In this document: piece after piece, positions 37,180-46,455 of the stretch | Layout of the letters: the number at the start of each line of letters is the position of its first letter | How positions within the stretch are numbered: the stretch's first letter is position 1 | Assembly: GCF_003937945.1 (NCBI RefSeq) | Contig: NZ_RSEC01000036.1 | Coordinates: 558,001-622,000 of the forward strand | Length of the DNA stretch: 64,000 nucleotides | Source: Amycolatopsis eburnea | Lineage (GTDB): Bacteria; Actinomycetota; Actinomycetes; Mycobacteriales; Pseudonocardiaceae | Reading direction: 5' to 3' | Position numbers and translations under genes: made by a program | Notes under the pieces: model-generated | Told to the model about the DNA's origin: nothing | Seen by the model: the letters and a program-made list of their open reading frames with translations, nothing else | Databases searched by the model: none

Positions 37180-38177
37180 CGCACACGCACCCTCGGGTCG
37201 ATGATCCCGTACGAGATGTCGACCAGCATGTTCACCAGGACGTAGACCACGGCCCCGAACAGCAGCAGCGCCTGCAGCCGCGGGTAGTCACGCCGCTCGA
37301 TGCCTTCGGCCAGGAGGAACCCGAGGCCGCGGAAGTTGAACACCCGCTCGGTCAGCACCGCGCCGCCGAGCAGCGCGCCGGTCTGCAGGCCGATGGTGGT
37401 GACCACCGGGAGCAGGCCGTTGCGCAGCACGTGCCGGCGGCGGACCACCGGCTGCGTGAGGCCCTTCGAGTTGGCCGTGCGGATGAAGTCCTCGTTGAGC
37501 ACCTCGAGCACCGACGCGCGGGTGATCCGGGTGATCACCGCGAGCGGGATGGTGGCCAGCGCGAACGCGGGGAGGATCAGGTGCCGGATGGCGTCCCAGA
37601 CCGCGTCCCACTCGCTGGTCATGATGCCGTCGAGGATGGCGAAGTTCGTGATGGCCGTGGCGTCGAGCCCGGTCGTCTGCCTGCCCTGCGAGGGCAGCCC
37701 CAGCGGGGAGGCCAGCAGGTCCTGCATCATGTAGCCGAGGAAGAACACCGGCACCGCGACGCCGATCAGGCTGAGCAGGATGACACCGTTGTCAACGGGC
37801 CCGCCGCGGTAGCGCGCCGAAAGGTAGCCCGCGGGGATGCCGATGACGACCGCGATGAGCATGGCGCTGAAGCCGAGCTCGATGGTCGCGGGGAGGAACG
37901 TGGTGATCTCGCCCATGACGGGCTGGGTCGAGACCAGGGAGTTGCCGAAGTCGCCGGTGAAGGCGCGGCCGAGGAACCCGAAGTACTGCAGGATGATCGG
38001 CTGATCGAGCCCGAGTACGTGGTTGAGGTCGGCGATCTTCTCGGGCGTTGCCTTGTCACCCAGCAGCGCGGCCGCGGGGCCGCCGGGCAGGGAACGCAAC
38101 CACGCGAAGACCAGGATGGACAGGATGAGGAGCGTCGGGATCGCTTGTAGCAGCCGACGCACGAGAAAACGGAGCAC
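37176..38177 (-). CDS. dppB: Dipeptide/oligopeptide ABC importer permease (DppB type)
   Basis: 333 residues. The first helix FLVRRLLQAIPTLLILSILV, the family motif PGGPAAALLG, YFGFLGRAFTGDFGNSL, and the EAA-type loop RTANSKGLTQPVVRRRHVLR, then NGLLPVVTTIG, are standard. Six helices. It starts 87 bp after the binding-protein gene; the gap contains a strong hairpin that may lower permease expression relative to the binding protein. Confidence 0.95.
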   Translation of the reverse strand: MLRFLVRRLLQAIPTLLILSILVFAWLRSLPGGPAAALLGDKATPEKIADLNHVLGLDQPIILQYFGFLGRAFTGDFGNSLVSTQPVMGEITTFLPATIELGFSAMLIAVVIGIPAGYLSARYRGGPVDNGVILLSLIGVAVPVFFLGYMMQDLLASPLGLPSQGRQTTGLDATAITNFAILDGIMTSEWDAVWDAIRHLILPAFALATIPLAVITRITRASVLEVLNEDFIRTANSKGLTQPVVRRRHVLRNGLLPVVTTIGLQTGALLGGAVLTERVFNFRGLGFLLAEGIERRDYPRLQALLLFGAVVYVLVNMLVDISYGIIDPRVRVR

Positions 38178-38210
38178 GTGCAGTCCTTTGTCGCCAGCCC
38201 GGGATCAGGC

Positions 38211-38244
38211 GCAAGGGGTGGGCGCGGTAGCACCCACCCCTTGC
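38211..38244 (-). terminator. Hairpin between dppA and dppB (partial terminator or RNA stabiliser)
   Basis: A perfect 12-bp stem pairs 38211-38222 with 38233-38244 around a 10-base loop, 21 bp after the dppA stop. No T-tract follows. Such hairpins after binding-protein genes commonly protect the upstream mRNA or stop part of transcription, giving excess binding protein. Confidence 0.65.
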
Positions 38245-38264
38245 CGTTGGCTGAAATCCAGCAA

Positions 38265-39941
38265 TCAGCTCACGGTCACGGTGTTGAAGCGCTCATCGGT
38301 GAGCGGGCTCGCCACCAGACCCTTGACCTTCGGGCCGACCACGATGGCCGGCGTCGGGTACGCGATCGGGACCGCCGGGAGGAAGTCCATGATCTTCTTG
38401 TTCACTTCCTGGTACGCCTTGGCGTGCGCGTCGCCGGCGGGCGAGGCGTCCGCGGCGGCGAGGGCCGAGAAGAGCTCGGGGTTGTTGAAGCCGAACTCCT
38501 TCTTCTCGCGGCCGAAGAACGTGCCGACGAAGTTGCCGGCGTCGTTGTAGTCACCGGTCCAGCCGAGCAGGTGCAGGTCCTGCTTGCCGAACTTCTGCAC
38601 GTCGTCCTTGTAGCCACCGTTCCACGGCTCGGCGTGGGCCTCGATGTTGATGCCGATCTTCTTCAGGTCCTCGGAGATCGCCGTGAAGGTGTCCGCCGGG
38701 TTCGGCATGTACGGACGGCTGACCTCGGTCGGGTAGTAGAACTTCAGCGTCATGCCCTCGGCACCGGCCGCCTTCAGCAGGTCCTTGGCCTTCTGCTGGT
38801 CGTACGGGTACTTGGTGACGTCGTCGGTGTAGCCCGAGATGACCTTCGGGACGAACTCGGTCGCGACCTCGGAACCCTCGGCCAGCTTGGACTTCACGAA
38901 CTGCTCGCGGTTGATGCCGTAGGCCAGCGCCTGGCGGACCCGCGGGTCCTTCAGCTTCGCCGCGTTCGGGCCGGACTGGTTGATGCCCAGGTACAGCACG
39001 TTGAACGACGGGCGGATGAGGACCTGCTCGCCGTCGTTGCGCAGCAGGCCGTAGTCCGCCGGGTTCGGGTAGTCGTAGCCGTTGATGTCGCCGGCCTTCA
39101 GCGCCTGCTTGCGGGCGTTCTCGTCCGGGATGACCTTGAAGATCAGCTTGTCGAGCTTCGCCGGGGTCGGGCTGCTGTCGTTGCGCACCAGGGTGATCTC
39201 ACCCTTGCCCTGGTCCCAGCTCTCGAACTTGAACGGGCCGGTGCCGACCGGGTGCTTGTTCGCGTACTCGCTGTAGGTGAACGAGTCGCCGCTCTGGGTG
39301 ACCGTGTCGCCGTTGTACTGCTTGATCGCCGTCGGGCTCTGGATGGCGAACGACGGGAGGGTGAACGCCGCCGGGAACGCGCCCTTGGCCTTGTTCAGGT
39401 TGAGGACCGCGGTCGTCGGGTCCTTCGCCTCGCAGCTCTTGTAGACCGGGTCGCCGCCCGCGTCGCCCTCGTTCTTGGCGAAGCCCTCGAAGACGTCGCC
39501 GTAGTAGATCATCTGGCTCTGGGCGGCGGCGCCCTTCATGTTGAACCAGCGGTCGAAGTTGGCGCAGACCGCCGTCGCGTCCATCGCGGTGCCGTCGGAG
39601 AACTTGACGCCCGACTTGAGGGTGAACGTCCAGGTCTTGCCCTCGTTGCTCGACTCCCACTTCTCGGCGAGGGAGGGTTCGAGGTCAGCGGTGCCCGGCT
39701 TGTTCTGGATCAGCGTGTCGAAGATCTGCCGCGTGATGCGGAAGGTCTCGCCCTCGTCGTTGAACGCGGGGTCGAACAGCTTCGGGTTACCGGCCGCACC
39801 GAAGATCATCGTGCCCCCGGTACCACCCCCGGCGCCTTCTTCACGCTTGGATTCCGCACAGGCGGACAGCGAAACCGCGAGCGCGCCGGCGAGCCCGATC
39901 AGGGCCACGCGGCGTGTTCGGGTCAGCCGCAATTGCTGCAT
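38265..39941 (-). CDS. dppA: Peptide ABC importer substrate-binding lipoprotein (DppA/OppA, SBP_bac_5)
   Basis: 558 residues from ATG 39941 with AAGGGG upstream; the frame extends further but without family sequence. The lipobox is SLSAC with Cys28. SBP_bac_5 landmarks: LAEKWESSNEGKTWTFTLKS, FSDGTAMDATAV, YANKHPVGTGPFKFESWDQG, and DPRVRQALAYGINREQFV. Externally tethered; it binds a peptide or related cation and feeds the permease. Substrate cannot be told from sequence. First gene of the five-gene operon. Confidence 0.94.
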   Translation of the reverse strand: MQQLRLTRTRRVALIGLAGALAVSLSACAESKREEGAGGGTGGTMIFGAAGNPKLFDPAFNDEGETFRITRQIFDTLIQNKPGTADLEPSLAEKWESSNEGKTWTFTLKSGVKFSDGTAMDATAVCANFDRWFNMKGAAAQSQMIYYGDVFEGFAKNEGDAGGDPVYKSCEAKDPTTAVLNLNKAKGAFPAAFTLPSFAIQSPTAIKQYNGDTVTQSGDSFTYSEYANKHPVGTGPFKFESWDQGKGEITLVRNDSSPTPAKLDKLIFKVIPDENARKQALKAGDINGYDYPNPADYGLLRNDGEQVLIRPSFNVLYLGINQSGPNAAKLKDPRVRQALAYGINREQFVKSKLAEGSEVATEFVPKVISGYTDDVTKYPYDQQKAKDLLKAAGAEGMTLKFYYPTEVSRPYMPNPADTFTAISEDLKKIGINIEAHAEPWNGGYKDDVQKFGKQDLHLLGWTGDYNDAGNFVGTFFGREKKEFGFNNPELFSALAAADASPAGDAHAKAYQEVNKKIMDFLPAVPIAYPTPAIVVGPKVKGLVASPLTDERFNTVTVS

Positions 39942-40259
39942 CTGGCACCCCTTGGGAGATGTTTCGGGTTCAAAGTCACCGTCCGGTCGGTCAGGAACTC
40001 GACGGACGATCGGTGTGCTCGCCGACACTAGCGGGAACTCGGCCCGCACTTAAGCACGTGAGGTTACGATCGCGCTACGTGGGCGTCGATTTGACCGCAA
40101 TGTGTCCGTAAATCACGACAGAATGTGACCGTTTGCGCGTTACGGCTGCGCCCGGTACCGGATCACTAACTCAGATGGCGGTACCTATGTTGCTCCGGTC
40201 GTGATGGCGTCCTGGATCGATCCGGGTCGTTCGGACACGCTGGGTGACCGGTCCGTTCC
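39942..40259. other. 318-bp gap upstream of the dpp operon
   Basis: Must contain the promoter of the leftward dpp operon and the 3' flank of the leftward kinase gene. The sequence from about 40050 to 40150 is relatively AT-rich. I see no strong dyad, hairpin or coding frame here. Confidence 0.35.
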
Positions 40260-40748
40260 CTACGAAAGTCGGGTGCCGGCCGCGCCGGGGGTGCCGTCGA
40301 CGGCGAACCAGCCGCGTTCGAACCGTTGCCAGCGCCCCAAATCGGCCCGTGCGCCCGTTCCGTCCCGGCGGACGGTCCGGTGCAGGCGCTCGCTTTCCGA
40401 GCCGCCGGAGACCCAGCAGAGGTGCGAAAGCAGGGTTCTTGCCGAAGCCCGGCCGCTCGAGACGCCTTCCAGCACCAGCACGTCCGGCACGCTCACCCGG
40501 ACGAGCTCACCCGGACGGGGAACCCCCGTGGTCCAGTCCATGCGCCGGTAAGCGCCCGGAACGCCTTCGGCCAGGGGCCGCAGGACGCCGTCGACGAGCC
40601 GTGGCCACCACGCGACCGGGTCGTCCCAGGTGGCGAAGGCGTCGGTGCTGATCAGCTCGGTGCGGCGGCCGCGGGCGCGGAGCGCGTCGATGACCTGCGC
40701 GGCCAGCGTGGACTTCCCGGCCCCGGACGGCCCGTCGATGGCGAGCAC
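40260..40748 (-). CDS. P-loop kinase, uridine-kinase-like
   Basis: 162 residues from GTG 40748, the only start in frame after the preceding stop. Walker A AIDGPSGAGKSTLAAQ is almost at the N-terminus, followed by ELISTDAFATWDDPVAWWP, VSVPDVLVLEGVSSG (Walker B-like) and CWVSGGSESERLHRTVRRDG (lid region). This resembles actinobacterial uridine/cytidine kinase-like proteins of about 170-200 residues. Likely phosphorylates a nucleoside or other small molecule; substrate uncertain. It follows the DUF2304 gene by 52 bp. Confidence 0.78.
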   Translation of the reverse strand: MLAIDGPSGAGKSTLAAQVIDALRARGRRTELISTDAFATWDDPVAWWPRLVDGVLRPLAEGVPGAYRRMDWTTGVPRPGELVRVSVPDVLVLEGVSSGRASARTLLSHLCWVSGGSESERLHRTVRRDGTGARADLGRWQRFERGWFAVDGTPGAAGTRLS

Positions 40749-40800
40749 GCGAACCGGGCCCAGCCGGGCCGGAGCGGCCAGCAGGGCTTCGACCAGTGCG

Positions 40801-41235
40801 TCACTTGCTGACGCGCTCGACCTCCGGGAGCCCTTTGACGTCGTCGGGAGCCGACACGCGGGCCTCCAGCCCGGCGATCCGCTGCTCCAGGTCGCGCCGG
40901 GTGTCCTCCAGCTCGCAGCGCAGCAGCGCGATCTCCTCGACCGCCGTGCGCACCTCTTCCTCGAGGTGCCCGACCTCGGTGGACAGGTGCAGCGACACGA
41001 GCGCCAGCACGACGCCGGCCAGGAGGAAGACGAAGTTCGACGGGGTTTCCACCCCGGTCAGCTTGGCCAGGAAATCCGCGGCCGACGGGACGACGGCCAA
41101 GACGACGACGCCGATGGAGACGATCAGCCACACGCCCGCGTACTTCTCGCGCAGCTTGCGCCGCCGCATCATCTCGATGACGACGAAGAGCACCAGGCAT
41201 GCGATGACGATGCTGAGGATGCGCCAACCGACCAT
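40801..41235 (-). CDS. DUF2304 membrane protein with coiled coil
   Basis: 144 residues. Three hydrophobic segments (ILSIVIACLVLFVVIEMMR, GVWLIVSIGVVVLAVVPSA, NFVFLLAGVVLALVSLHL) with the DUF2304 motif RRRKLREKYAGVWL after the first helix. The C-terminal 50 residues form a predicted coiled coil (LEEEVRTAVEEIALLRCELE, DTRRDLEQRIAGLEARV). DUF2304 proteins usually sit beside a polyprenyl-phosphate glycosyltransferase, as here (13-bp gap), and may scaffold it. Confidence 0.88.
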   Translation of the reverse strand: MVGWRILSIVIACLVLFVVIEMMRRRKLREKYAGVWLIVSIGVVVLAVVPSAADFLAKLTGVETPSNFVFLLAGVVLALVSLHLSTEVGHLEEEVRTAVEEIALLRCELEDTRRDLEQRIAGLEARVSAPDDVKGLPEVERVSK

Positions 41236-41248
41236 CTTCGGTAGCTCC

Positions 41249-41992
41249 TTAAGCCGAGTCTGAGGAGTCGACGGCCGGGCGGCGGCGGACCAGCGCGAGC
41301 AGCAGCGCGAGGCCGGCGCGGCCCAGGTAGACGGCCGACTTGACGGGCGAGTGGCTGGGCGTGCCGCCCGCGCGCTCGCGCATGATGACCGGGATCTCCT
41401 TGATGGTCAGCTTGGCCCGGATGGCCATGACCAGCGACTCCACCGTGTCGCCCAGGTACTCCGCCGGGTAGTAGCCGGCGAACAGCCGGATCGCCCGCGG
41501 GCCCATCGCCTTGAACCCCGACGTGACGTCGGTGAGCTTGGTCTTCGCCAGCCGCGAGAACACCAGCGACAGCACGACCATCGCGTACTTGCGCGGCCCG
41601 CTGGCCTTGTAGGCGCCCTTGCCGGCGAACCGGGAGCCGATCACGATGTCGGCGTCGTCCAGGCCGCGCAGCAGCGCGTCCAGCTCGTCCGGGTCGTGCT
41701 GGCCGTCCGCGTCCACCTGCACGACGACGTCGTAGCCGCGGGCGGCGGCGTACCGGAAGCCGGTGCGCATCGCGCCGCCGACCCCGAGGTTCACCGAAAG
41801 CCGGGCCACCTCGGCCCCGGCCGCACGGGCCAGCTGGGCGGTGTCGTCCACCGAGCCGTCGTCGACGACCAGCAGATCGCCGTCCGGCAATGCCCGCTTG
41901 ACCTGCGCGATGACCGAAGCGACGCTCGCCGATTCGTTGAGCGCGGGCATCACGATGAGCACCCGTCGGCTGGTCACGGAGGTGGTGGACAC
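41249..41992 (-). CDS. GT2 polyprenyl-phosphate glycosyltransferase (DPM1-like)
   Basis: 247 residues. RVLIVMPALNESASV starts the GT-A domain; LLVVDDGSVDDT and VVQVDADGQHDPDEL supply the nucleotide and metal contacts; IGSRFAGKG and DVTSGFKAMG are DPM-family landmarks. It lacks a C-terminal membrane domain, unlike the GT2 at 2889. Probably makes a polyprenyl-phosphate-linked hexose for the membrane-bound transferase next door. Confidence 0.9.
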   Translation of the reverse strand: MSTTSVTSRRVLIVMPALNESASVASVIAQVKRALPDGDLLVVDDGSVDDTAQLARAAGAEVARLSVNLGVGGAMRTGFRYAAARGYDVVVQVDADGQHDPDELDALLRGLDDADIVIGSRFAGKGAYKASGPRKYAMVVLSLVFSRLAKTKLTDVTSGFKAMGPRAIRLFAGYYPAEYLGDTVESLVMAIRAKLTIKEIPVIMRERAGGTPSHSPVKSAVYLGRAGLALLLALVRRRPAVDSSDSA

Positions 41993-42009
41993 GCGATCAC
42001 TTTAGCCTT

Positions 42010-43977
42010 TCACTGCCCGTTACCGGCCGCGGACCCGGGCGCGGCGCCCGCCGCGACGACGCCCTGCTGGCCCTCGATCTCGTAGATCTTGGCGCCCGCG
42101 TTGCGGTAGACCAGCTTGAACCCGGGGCTGCTGTCGAGGTGCTGGAGACCGACGTCGTTCTGCGTCGTCGGGGTCACCTTGCCCGCCCCGACGAAGGCGT
42201 AGCGGACCTTCAGGTCGGTGAGCAGCTCTCGCACCTTCGGGTACTTCTCGACGTCGTTGGCGAAGACGCTCAGGTAGCCCGCGTCGGTGTCGAACTCGGC
42301 GCCGTAGAAGTTCCACTGCGTCGGCATCACACCGGCCAGCGCGTACATCCAGACCGAGCCGTCGGCCTTGTCGTTCAGCACCCGCTCGCCCGGCGCGGTG
42401 TGCTGCGCGAGCCAGGTGAACGCGGCCTCTTCGTCCTTGCTGACCGTCGGGCCGCCGCTGTAGTTCAGCTGCAGGCGGGCGGCGTTGCGCCCGATGTAGC
42501 CGCCGCGGCTCAGCCCGCCGACGACCAGCGCGAGCACCACGACGCCGACCAGGGTGAGCGTGGCGGGCTTGAGGTTCGGCAGGCGCGGGGCGACCTTCTC
42601 GGCGAACCAGCCGGACGCCGTGTGCACGAACTCGCCGAACGCGACGCAGCCCGCCAGCGGCACCAGGGCCGCGACGCGCCAGTTGTCGTTGTAGAACGGG
42701 CTGCTCAGCGTGTGGATCAGGTCGGTCTCGAGCGAGACGGTCGCGGCGAACAGCGCGCCGAGCACGATGTAGGCGCCGACCATCCACATCATCCGGCGGT
42801 GCTTGACCAGCAGGAAGACGCCGATGATCGCGGGAACGCCGATCCACCACTGCGGGAACGCGGCCATCGGCGAGAACGTGATCGTCTCGCCGACCGCGCC
42901 GCTCACGGTCGCTTCGGACGCCCAGTACGCGCTGGTCACGCCGCCGGCGTTGTACAGCGACGGGAGCACCACCGGGATGCCGAGCGCGGCGGCCAGCACC
43001 ACGGTCGCGACCAGCGACGGCAGCGACCGGCGCCAGGTGATCGCCTCGAAGCGGAACACCACCGCGGCGAGGATCAGCAGGAAGTAGACGATGACGACGA
43101 ACACGACGCTGGTGTGCAGGCCGGCCAGGCCGGCGACGCCGACGCCGATGGCGACCGGGCCGGCGATCGCGCGGGGCTCCAGCAGGTGCCGGGCGACCGC
43201 GAGCATGGCCGGGATCAGGGCGACGCCGGCGACGAACGGCCACAGCGGACCGCGCCACAGCGAGTCGTACGGGAACACCGTGAAGCAGGCCGACACCGCG
43301 GCCGCCGAGGCCACCCCGATCGGCGGCATCCGCCAGGCGTGGCACATCGCGGCGACGCCGAGCGGCACGGTCAGCACGACCGCGAGCGCCGCCAGGTTCA
43401 GCGTCGGCATGATCGTCAGGCCGCCCTTGCCGAAGACCAGGGCGAGCAGCGCGTGGTAGGTGTCCGGGTAGAAGTAGTGCGTCTCGTCCGGCAGGTTCGC
43501 GATCGTGCCGACGGTCGAGGGCCGGGCGTCGCCGTGCTCGGCGATCCAGCGGACCAGGTTCGCGTGGAACGGCGCGTCCCAGCCCTGCTGGACGTTGCCG
43601 ACGTTCCGGATGCCGCGGAGGAACGTGACGGTGCCGATGCCGAGGCCGGCGAGGACGCCGAGGCCGATCAGGACGTGGTCGCGGACACTGCGTTCGGGTC
43701 GCTCGGGCTCTTCCCAGTCCGGGTGGCGCCGGCGCGTGGAGCGGGTCACGGCGAAGGCCAGTGCGAACCCGGCGGCCGACAGCACGAGCGTCCACAGCGC
43801 GACGTTCAGCAGCGACCAGCGGATGCCGAAGCGGCCGAGCACCGGGATGCCGAGGGCGACGAGGCCGAAGGTGAGCATCGGCGCGGCGGCGGCCAGCGTC
43901 CAGCCGCGCAGCCGGATCGCGGCACCGAACACCAGACCCGGCAGCCAGAACGCGAGCAAAACGAGTAGCACGTTCAT
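42010..43977 (-). CDS. Large polytopic membrane protein (DUF6541-like, GT-C type)
   Basis: 655 residues with about 13 membrane helices and a C-terminal extracytoplasmic domain of about 150 residues. The first helix is VLLVLLAFWLPGLVFGAAI. A conserved acidic segment after an early helix (NVQQGWDAPFHANLVRWIAE) has the aspartate and histidine expected at a GT-C catalytic loop, followed by DETHYFYPDTYHALLALVF. The soluble C-terminus contains WLAQHTAPGERVLND and VMPTQWNFYGAEF. This fits the actinobacterial DUF6541 group of presumed polyprenyl-phosphate-sugar transferases. Confidence 0.8.
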   Translation of the reverse strand: MNVLLVLLAFWLPGLVFGAAIRLRGWTLAAAAPMLTFGLVALGIPVLGRFGIRWSLLNVALWTLVLSAAGFALAFAVTRSTRRRHPDWEEPERPERSVRDHVLIGLGVLAGLGIGTVTFLRGIRNVGNVQQGWDAPFHANLVRWIAEHGDARPSTVGTIANLPDETHYFYPDTYHALLALVFGKGGLTIMPTLNLAALAVVLTVPLGVAAMCHAWRMPPIGVASAAAVSACFTVFPYDSLWRGPLWPFVAGVALIPAMLAVARHLLEPRAIAGPVAIGVGVAGLAGLHTSVVFVVIVYFLLILAAVVFRFEAITWRRSLPSLVATVVLAAALGIPVVLPSLYNAGGVTSAYWASEATVSGAVGETITFSPMAAFPQWWIGVPAIIGVFLLVKHRRMMWMVGAYIVLGALFAATVSLETDLIHTLSSPFYNDNWRVAALVPLAGCVAFGEFVHTASGWFAEKVAPRLPNLKPATLTLVGVVVLALVVGGLSRGGYIGRNAARLQLNYSGGPTVSKDEEAAFTWLAQHTAPGERVLNDKADGSVWMYALAGVMPTQWNFYGAEFDTDAGYLSVFANDVEKYPKVRELLTDLKVRYAFVGAGKVTPTTQNDVGLQHLDSSPGFKLVYRNAGAKIYEIEGQQGVVAAGAAPGSAAGNGQ

Positions 43978-44060
43978 CGAATTCGCAGTCCAAACCTTAC
44001 CGGCGTTTCACGCCGTTTCCCGTCCCCACCGGCGGGTTCGCATCGCACCTTACTGGGCCG

Positions 44061-45368
44061 CTACGAAGACGTTTCACCGGTGCCCGGGGTTGTCCCCGGA
44101 ACCGTTTCCGGCGCTTTCCGCAGCACGAACGCGAGCACCACGGCCAGGCCGAGCGTCGGCGCCGCGGCCAGCGCGACGACCGCGCGGAACACGGTGTCGC
44201 CGGGCAGCAGCACCAGCAGGAGGGACGCGGTGCCGGTGACGACGGCCCAGGTGAGCAGCACGAGCCGGGCCTGGGTGCGGGCCACCAGCACGGCGGTGAG
44301 CAGCTGCATCGGCACCAGCAGCACCGACGACCAGACGAGCCCGGCGACCGACCAGCCGTCGATGTCGTACTTCGGCCCGCTGACGAACCGCACCGCCCAC
44401 GGCCCGAGCCACAGCCCGACCAGCGCGCCGAGCGCGGCCAGCACCAGCGCGGCGGCGGCACCGAGGGCCAGCACGCGGCGGAGCCGGTGGCGGCCTTCCT
44501 CGGTGACCGAGAGCCGGACGACGAACGGCACGGCCAGCGACTGCACCGGCCCGATCAGCGTCAGCGGCAGCCGCGCGATGACCAGCGCGGCGAACAGGGC
44601 GCCCACGCGGTCGCCGTCCCCGCCCGGGGCGAGCAGGCCGACCAGCGCGGGGTAGCCGGTGATGACCGCGGCCGTCAGCGCCGCGCCGACCAGCAGCATG
44701 CCCATCCGGCGGCCGGTGACGCCCCAGCCGTCCCCCTCGACGTGGACGTCGAGCAGCTGCCGGGCCGGGCGGGCGAACAGCAGCCAGGCGAACGACCCGG
44801 CGGCGACCGCGATGGCCAGCGAGACGACGTTGTAGGCGACCGAGACGACGAGCGCGCCCAGCACGAGCGCCCGGATCGCCGGTTCGGCGACCACGAGCAG
44901 CGAGAAGGCCTTCACCTTGTGCTGCCCGATGAGCAGCCCGCGCGTGCCGAACTGGCAGGCGAACGCGACCCCGCCGCAGAGCACGATCACGGCCAGCGAC
45001 CAGTCGCCGTGGAAGAGCTTCTCGGTGATCGGCGGGATCAGCAGCGCAAGGGAAAAAGCGGCCGCGACCAGCATGCCGACGGCGACCGCGCGCAGCGCCG
45101 GGCGGCCCGCCCTGCCCCCGGTCAGCGCGGCCACCGCGGACTGGCGCGAGAGCTCCTGCTCCAGCGGCGAGAGGGTGCTGCCGAGGCCCATCACCAGGCC
45201 CCAGAAGGTGACGAAGACCGCGTAGTCCGGCGGGGACAGCAGGCGCTGGCAGGCGACGGTGAGGACGTAGCCGAGGCCGATCGACACGATCAGCGAGCCG
45301 CCGAGGCTGCCCGCGGTGGTGCGTCCGCTGCTCGTCGCGGCCGGGGTTTCCACGTCCGCGCTGCTCAT
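44061..45368 (-). CDS. Polysaccharide flippase-like protein (Wzx/MATE superfamily)
   Basis: 435 residues from ATG 45368, overlapping the upstream GT2 stop as ATGA. About 12 helices, beginning GGSLIVSIGLGYVLTVACQR and including LAIAVAAGSFAWLLF and AALVLAALGALVGLWLG. A cytoplasmic start rich in Thr/Ser (ETPAATSSGRTT) precedes the first helix. RLLSPPDYAVFVTFWGLV matches the RxLxPxDYG motif after helix 1 of Wzx/O-antigen transporters. Likely exports the lipid-linked saccharide made by this cluster. Confidence 0.85.
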   Translation of the reverse strand: MSSADVETPAATSSGRTTAGSLGGSLIVSIGLGYVLTVACQRLLSPPDYAVFVTFWGLVMGLGSTLSPLEQELSRQSAVAALTGGRAGRPALRAVAVGMLVAAAFSLALLIPPITEKLFHGDWSLAVIVLCGGVAFACQFGTRGLLIGQHKVKAFSLLVVAEPAIRALVLGALVVSVAYNVVSLAIAVAAGSFAWLLFARPARQLLDVHVEGDGWGVTGRRMGMLLVGAALTAAVITGYPALVGLLAPGGDGDRVGALFAALVIARLPLTLIGPVQSLAVPFVVRLSVTEEGRHRLRRVLALGAAAALVLAALGALVGLWLGPWAVRFVSGPKYDIDGWSVAGLVWSSVLLVPMQLLTAVLVARTQARLVLLTWAVVTGTASLLLVLLPGDTVFRAVVALAAAPTLGLAVVLAFVLRKAPETVPGTTPGTGETSS

Positions 45369-46384
45369 CGGCGGCGGAGCTTGGTCCGCACGGCCATGGC
45401 CAGTCCACGCAGGACACCGGCACCGAAACCGCCGGCGAACACCGGCAGCAGCTTGGTGACCGCGCGGGCTTCGGGGCCGGTCGCACCGCACTTCTTGACG
45501 ACCTCGCCTGCCGCGACCGCGCCGAGCACACCGGCGGCCAGCGTCGTCTTCGGCTTCTTCGCGGCGAAGGCGAGCCCGAGGACACCGGCCGCGAGCGCGC
45601 CGAACAGGGCGTTGCGGGCCGGGCCGGGCGAAGCGATGTAGGAGTCCACGTAGGTCGTGCCGCGGAAGTACGCCTGCTGCGTGAACTTCTTGAAGGAGTC
45701 GCGCCCGTTGTAGGTCGCGGACAGCTCGGGAGCCAGCCAGATCCGCTCGCGCTCGGCGATCCACCGCAGCATGCGGGTGTCGTCGCTGGCGAAGCGGATG
45801 TCGTCGAACAGCGACGCGAACGCCGTGACCGAGCCTTCGAGGAGCCCGCGGCGGGCGCAGAAGAACGTCGTGCCCTTCGGGTAGACGTCGAACTCCTCGA
45901 TGCCGTACGACATCAGCCGCGGGTTCGCGCAGTACTTGCGCCACGGCACCTTGACCAGCCCGGCCATGAACCCGGCGTACGGGTTGTGCTCGGAAGCGAC
46001 GTTGATGTGGCCGTTCCAGACCGCGCGCTCGGGGTGGTCGACGAGCTGGTCGCGCAGGAACGTGAGGGTGTGCTCGTCGACGATGACGCGGCTGTCGAGC
46101 AGCGCGATCCACTCGCCGGACGACTTGGCGATGCCCGCGCTCCTGGCCTCGAAGCGGCCGGCGTTGGCCTGGCTGAGCACCGTGATGCCGTGGCGTTCGC
46201 GCAGGCCGTCGAGGCGCGACGGCGTGGCGTCGGTGCTGCCGTCGTCCACCACGACGACCTCGATCGGCCAGCTCGCGGCCGACGCCGAAGCGAGCAGCGC
46301 GCCGACACTGCGTTCGATCCAGTCCTGCTCGTTGTAGACCGGGATCACGACGCTGAGCGAGGGGAGGAGCGGGTTCGCACTCAC
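45365..46384 (-). CDS. GT2 glycosyltransferase with C-terminal membrane region
   Basis: 339 residues. LSVVIPVYNEQDWIERSV, VVVVDDGSTDATPSRLDGL and ALLDSRVIVDEHTL form the GT-A fold, with DSR in place of the common DAD. DTRMLRWIAERERIWLAPE resembles the base-region ED-RW of GT2 enzymes (here DD-RMLRW). Two or three hydrophobic segments follow residue 265 (LFGALAAGVLGLAFAAKKP, TLAAGVLGAVAAGEVVKKCG). It heads the leftward cluster and overlaps the flippase gene. Substrate unknown. Confidence 0.88.
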   Translation of the reverse strand: MSANPLLPSLSVVIPVYNEQDWIERSVGALLASASAASWPIEVVVVDDGSTDATPSRLDGLRERHGITVLSQANAGRFEARSAGIAKSSGEWIALLDSRVIVDEHTLTFLRDQLVDHPERAVWNGHINVASEHNPYAGFMAGLVKVPWRKYCANPRLMSYGIEEFDVYPKGTTFFCARRGLLEGSVTAFASLFDDIRFASDDTRMLRWIAERERIWLAPELSATYNGRDSFKKFTQQAYFRGTTYVDSYIASPGPARNALFGALAAGVLGLAFAAKKPKTTLAAGVLGAVAAGEVVKKCGATGPEARAVTKLLPVFAGGFGAGVLRGLAMAVRTKLRRR

Positions 46385-46455
46385 CGTGCCGAGGCTACCC
46401 GGCGGCCCCCGCGGCGGGTCGGCCAGTATCCTTACGCCACCGCACCCGACCAGAA

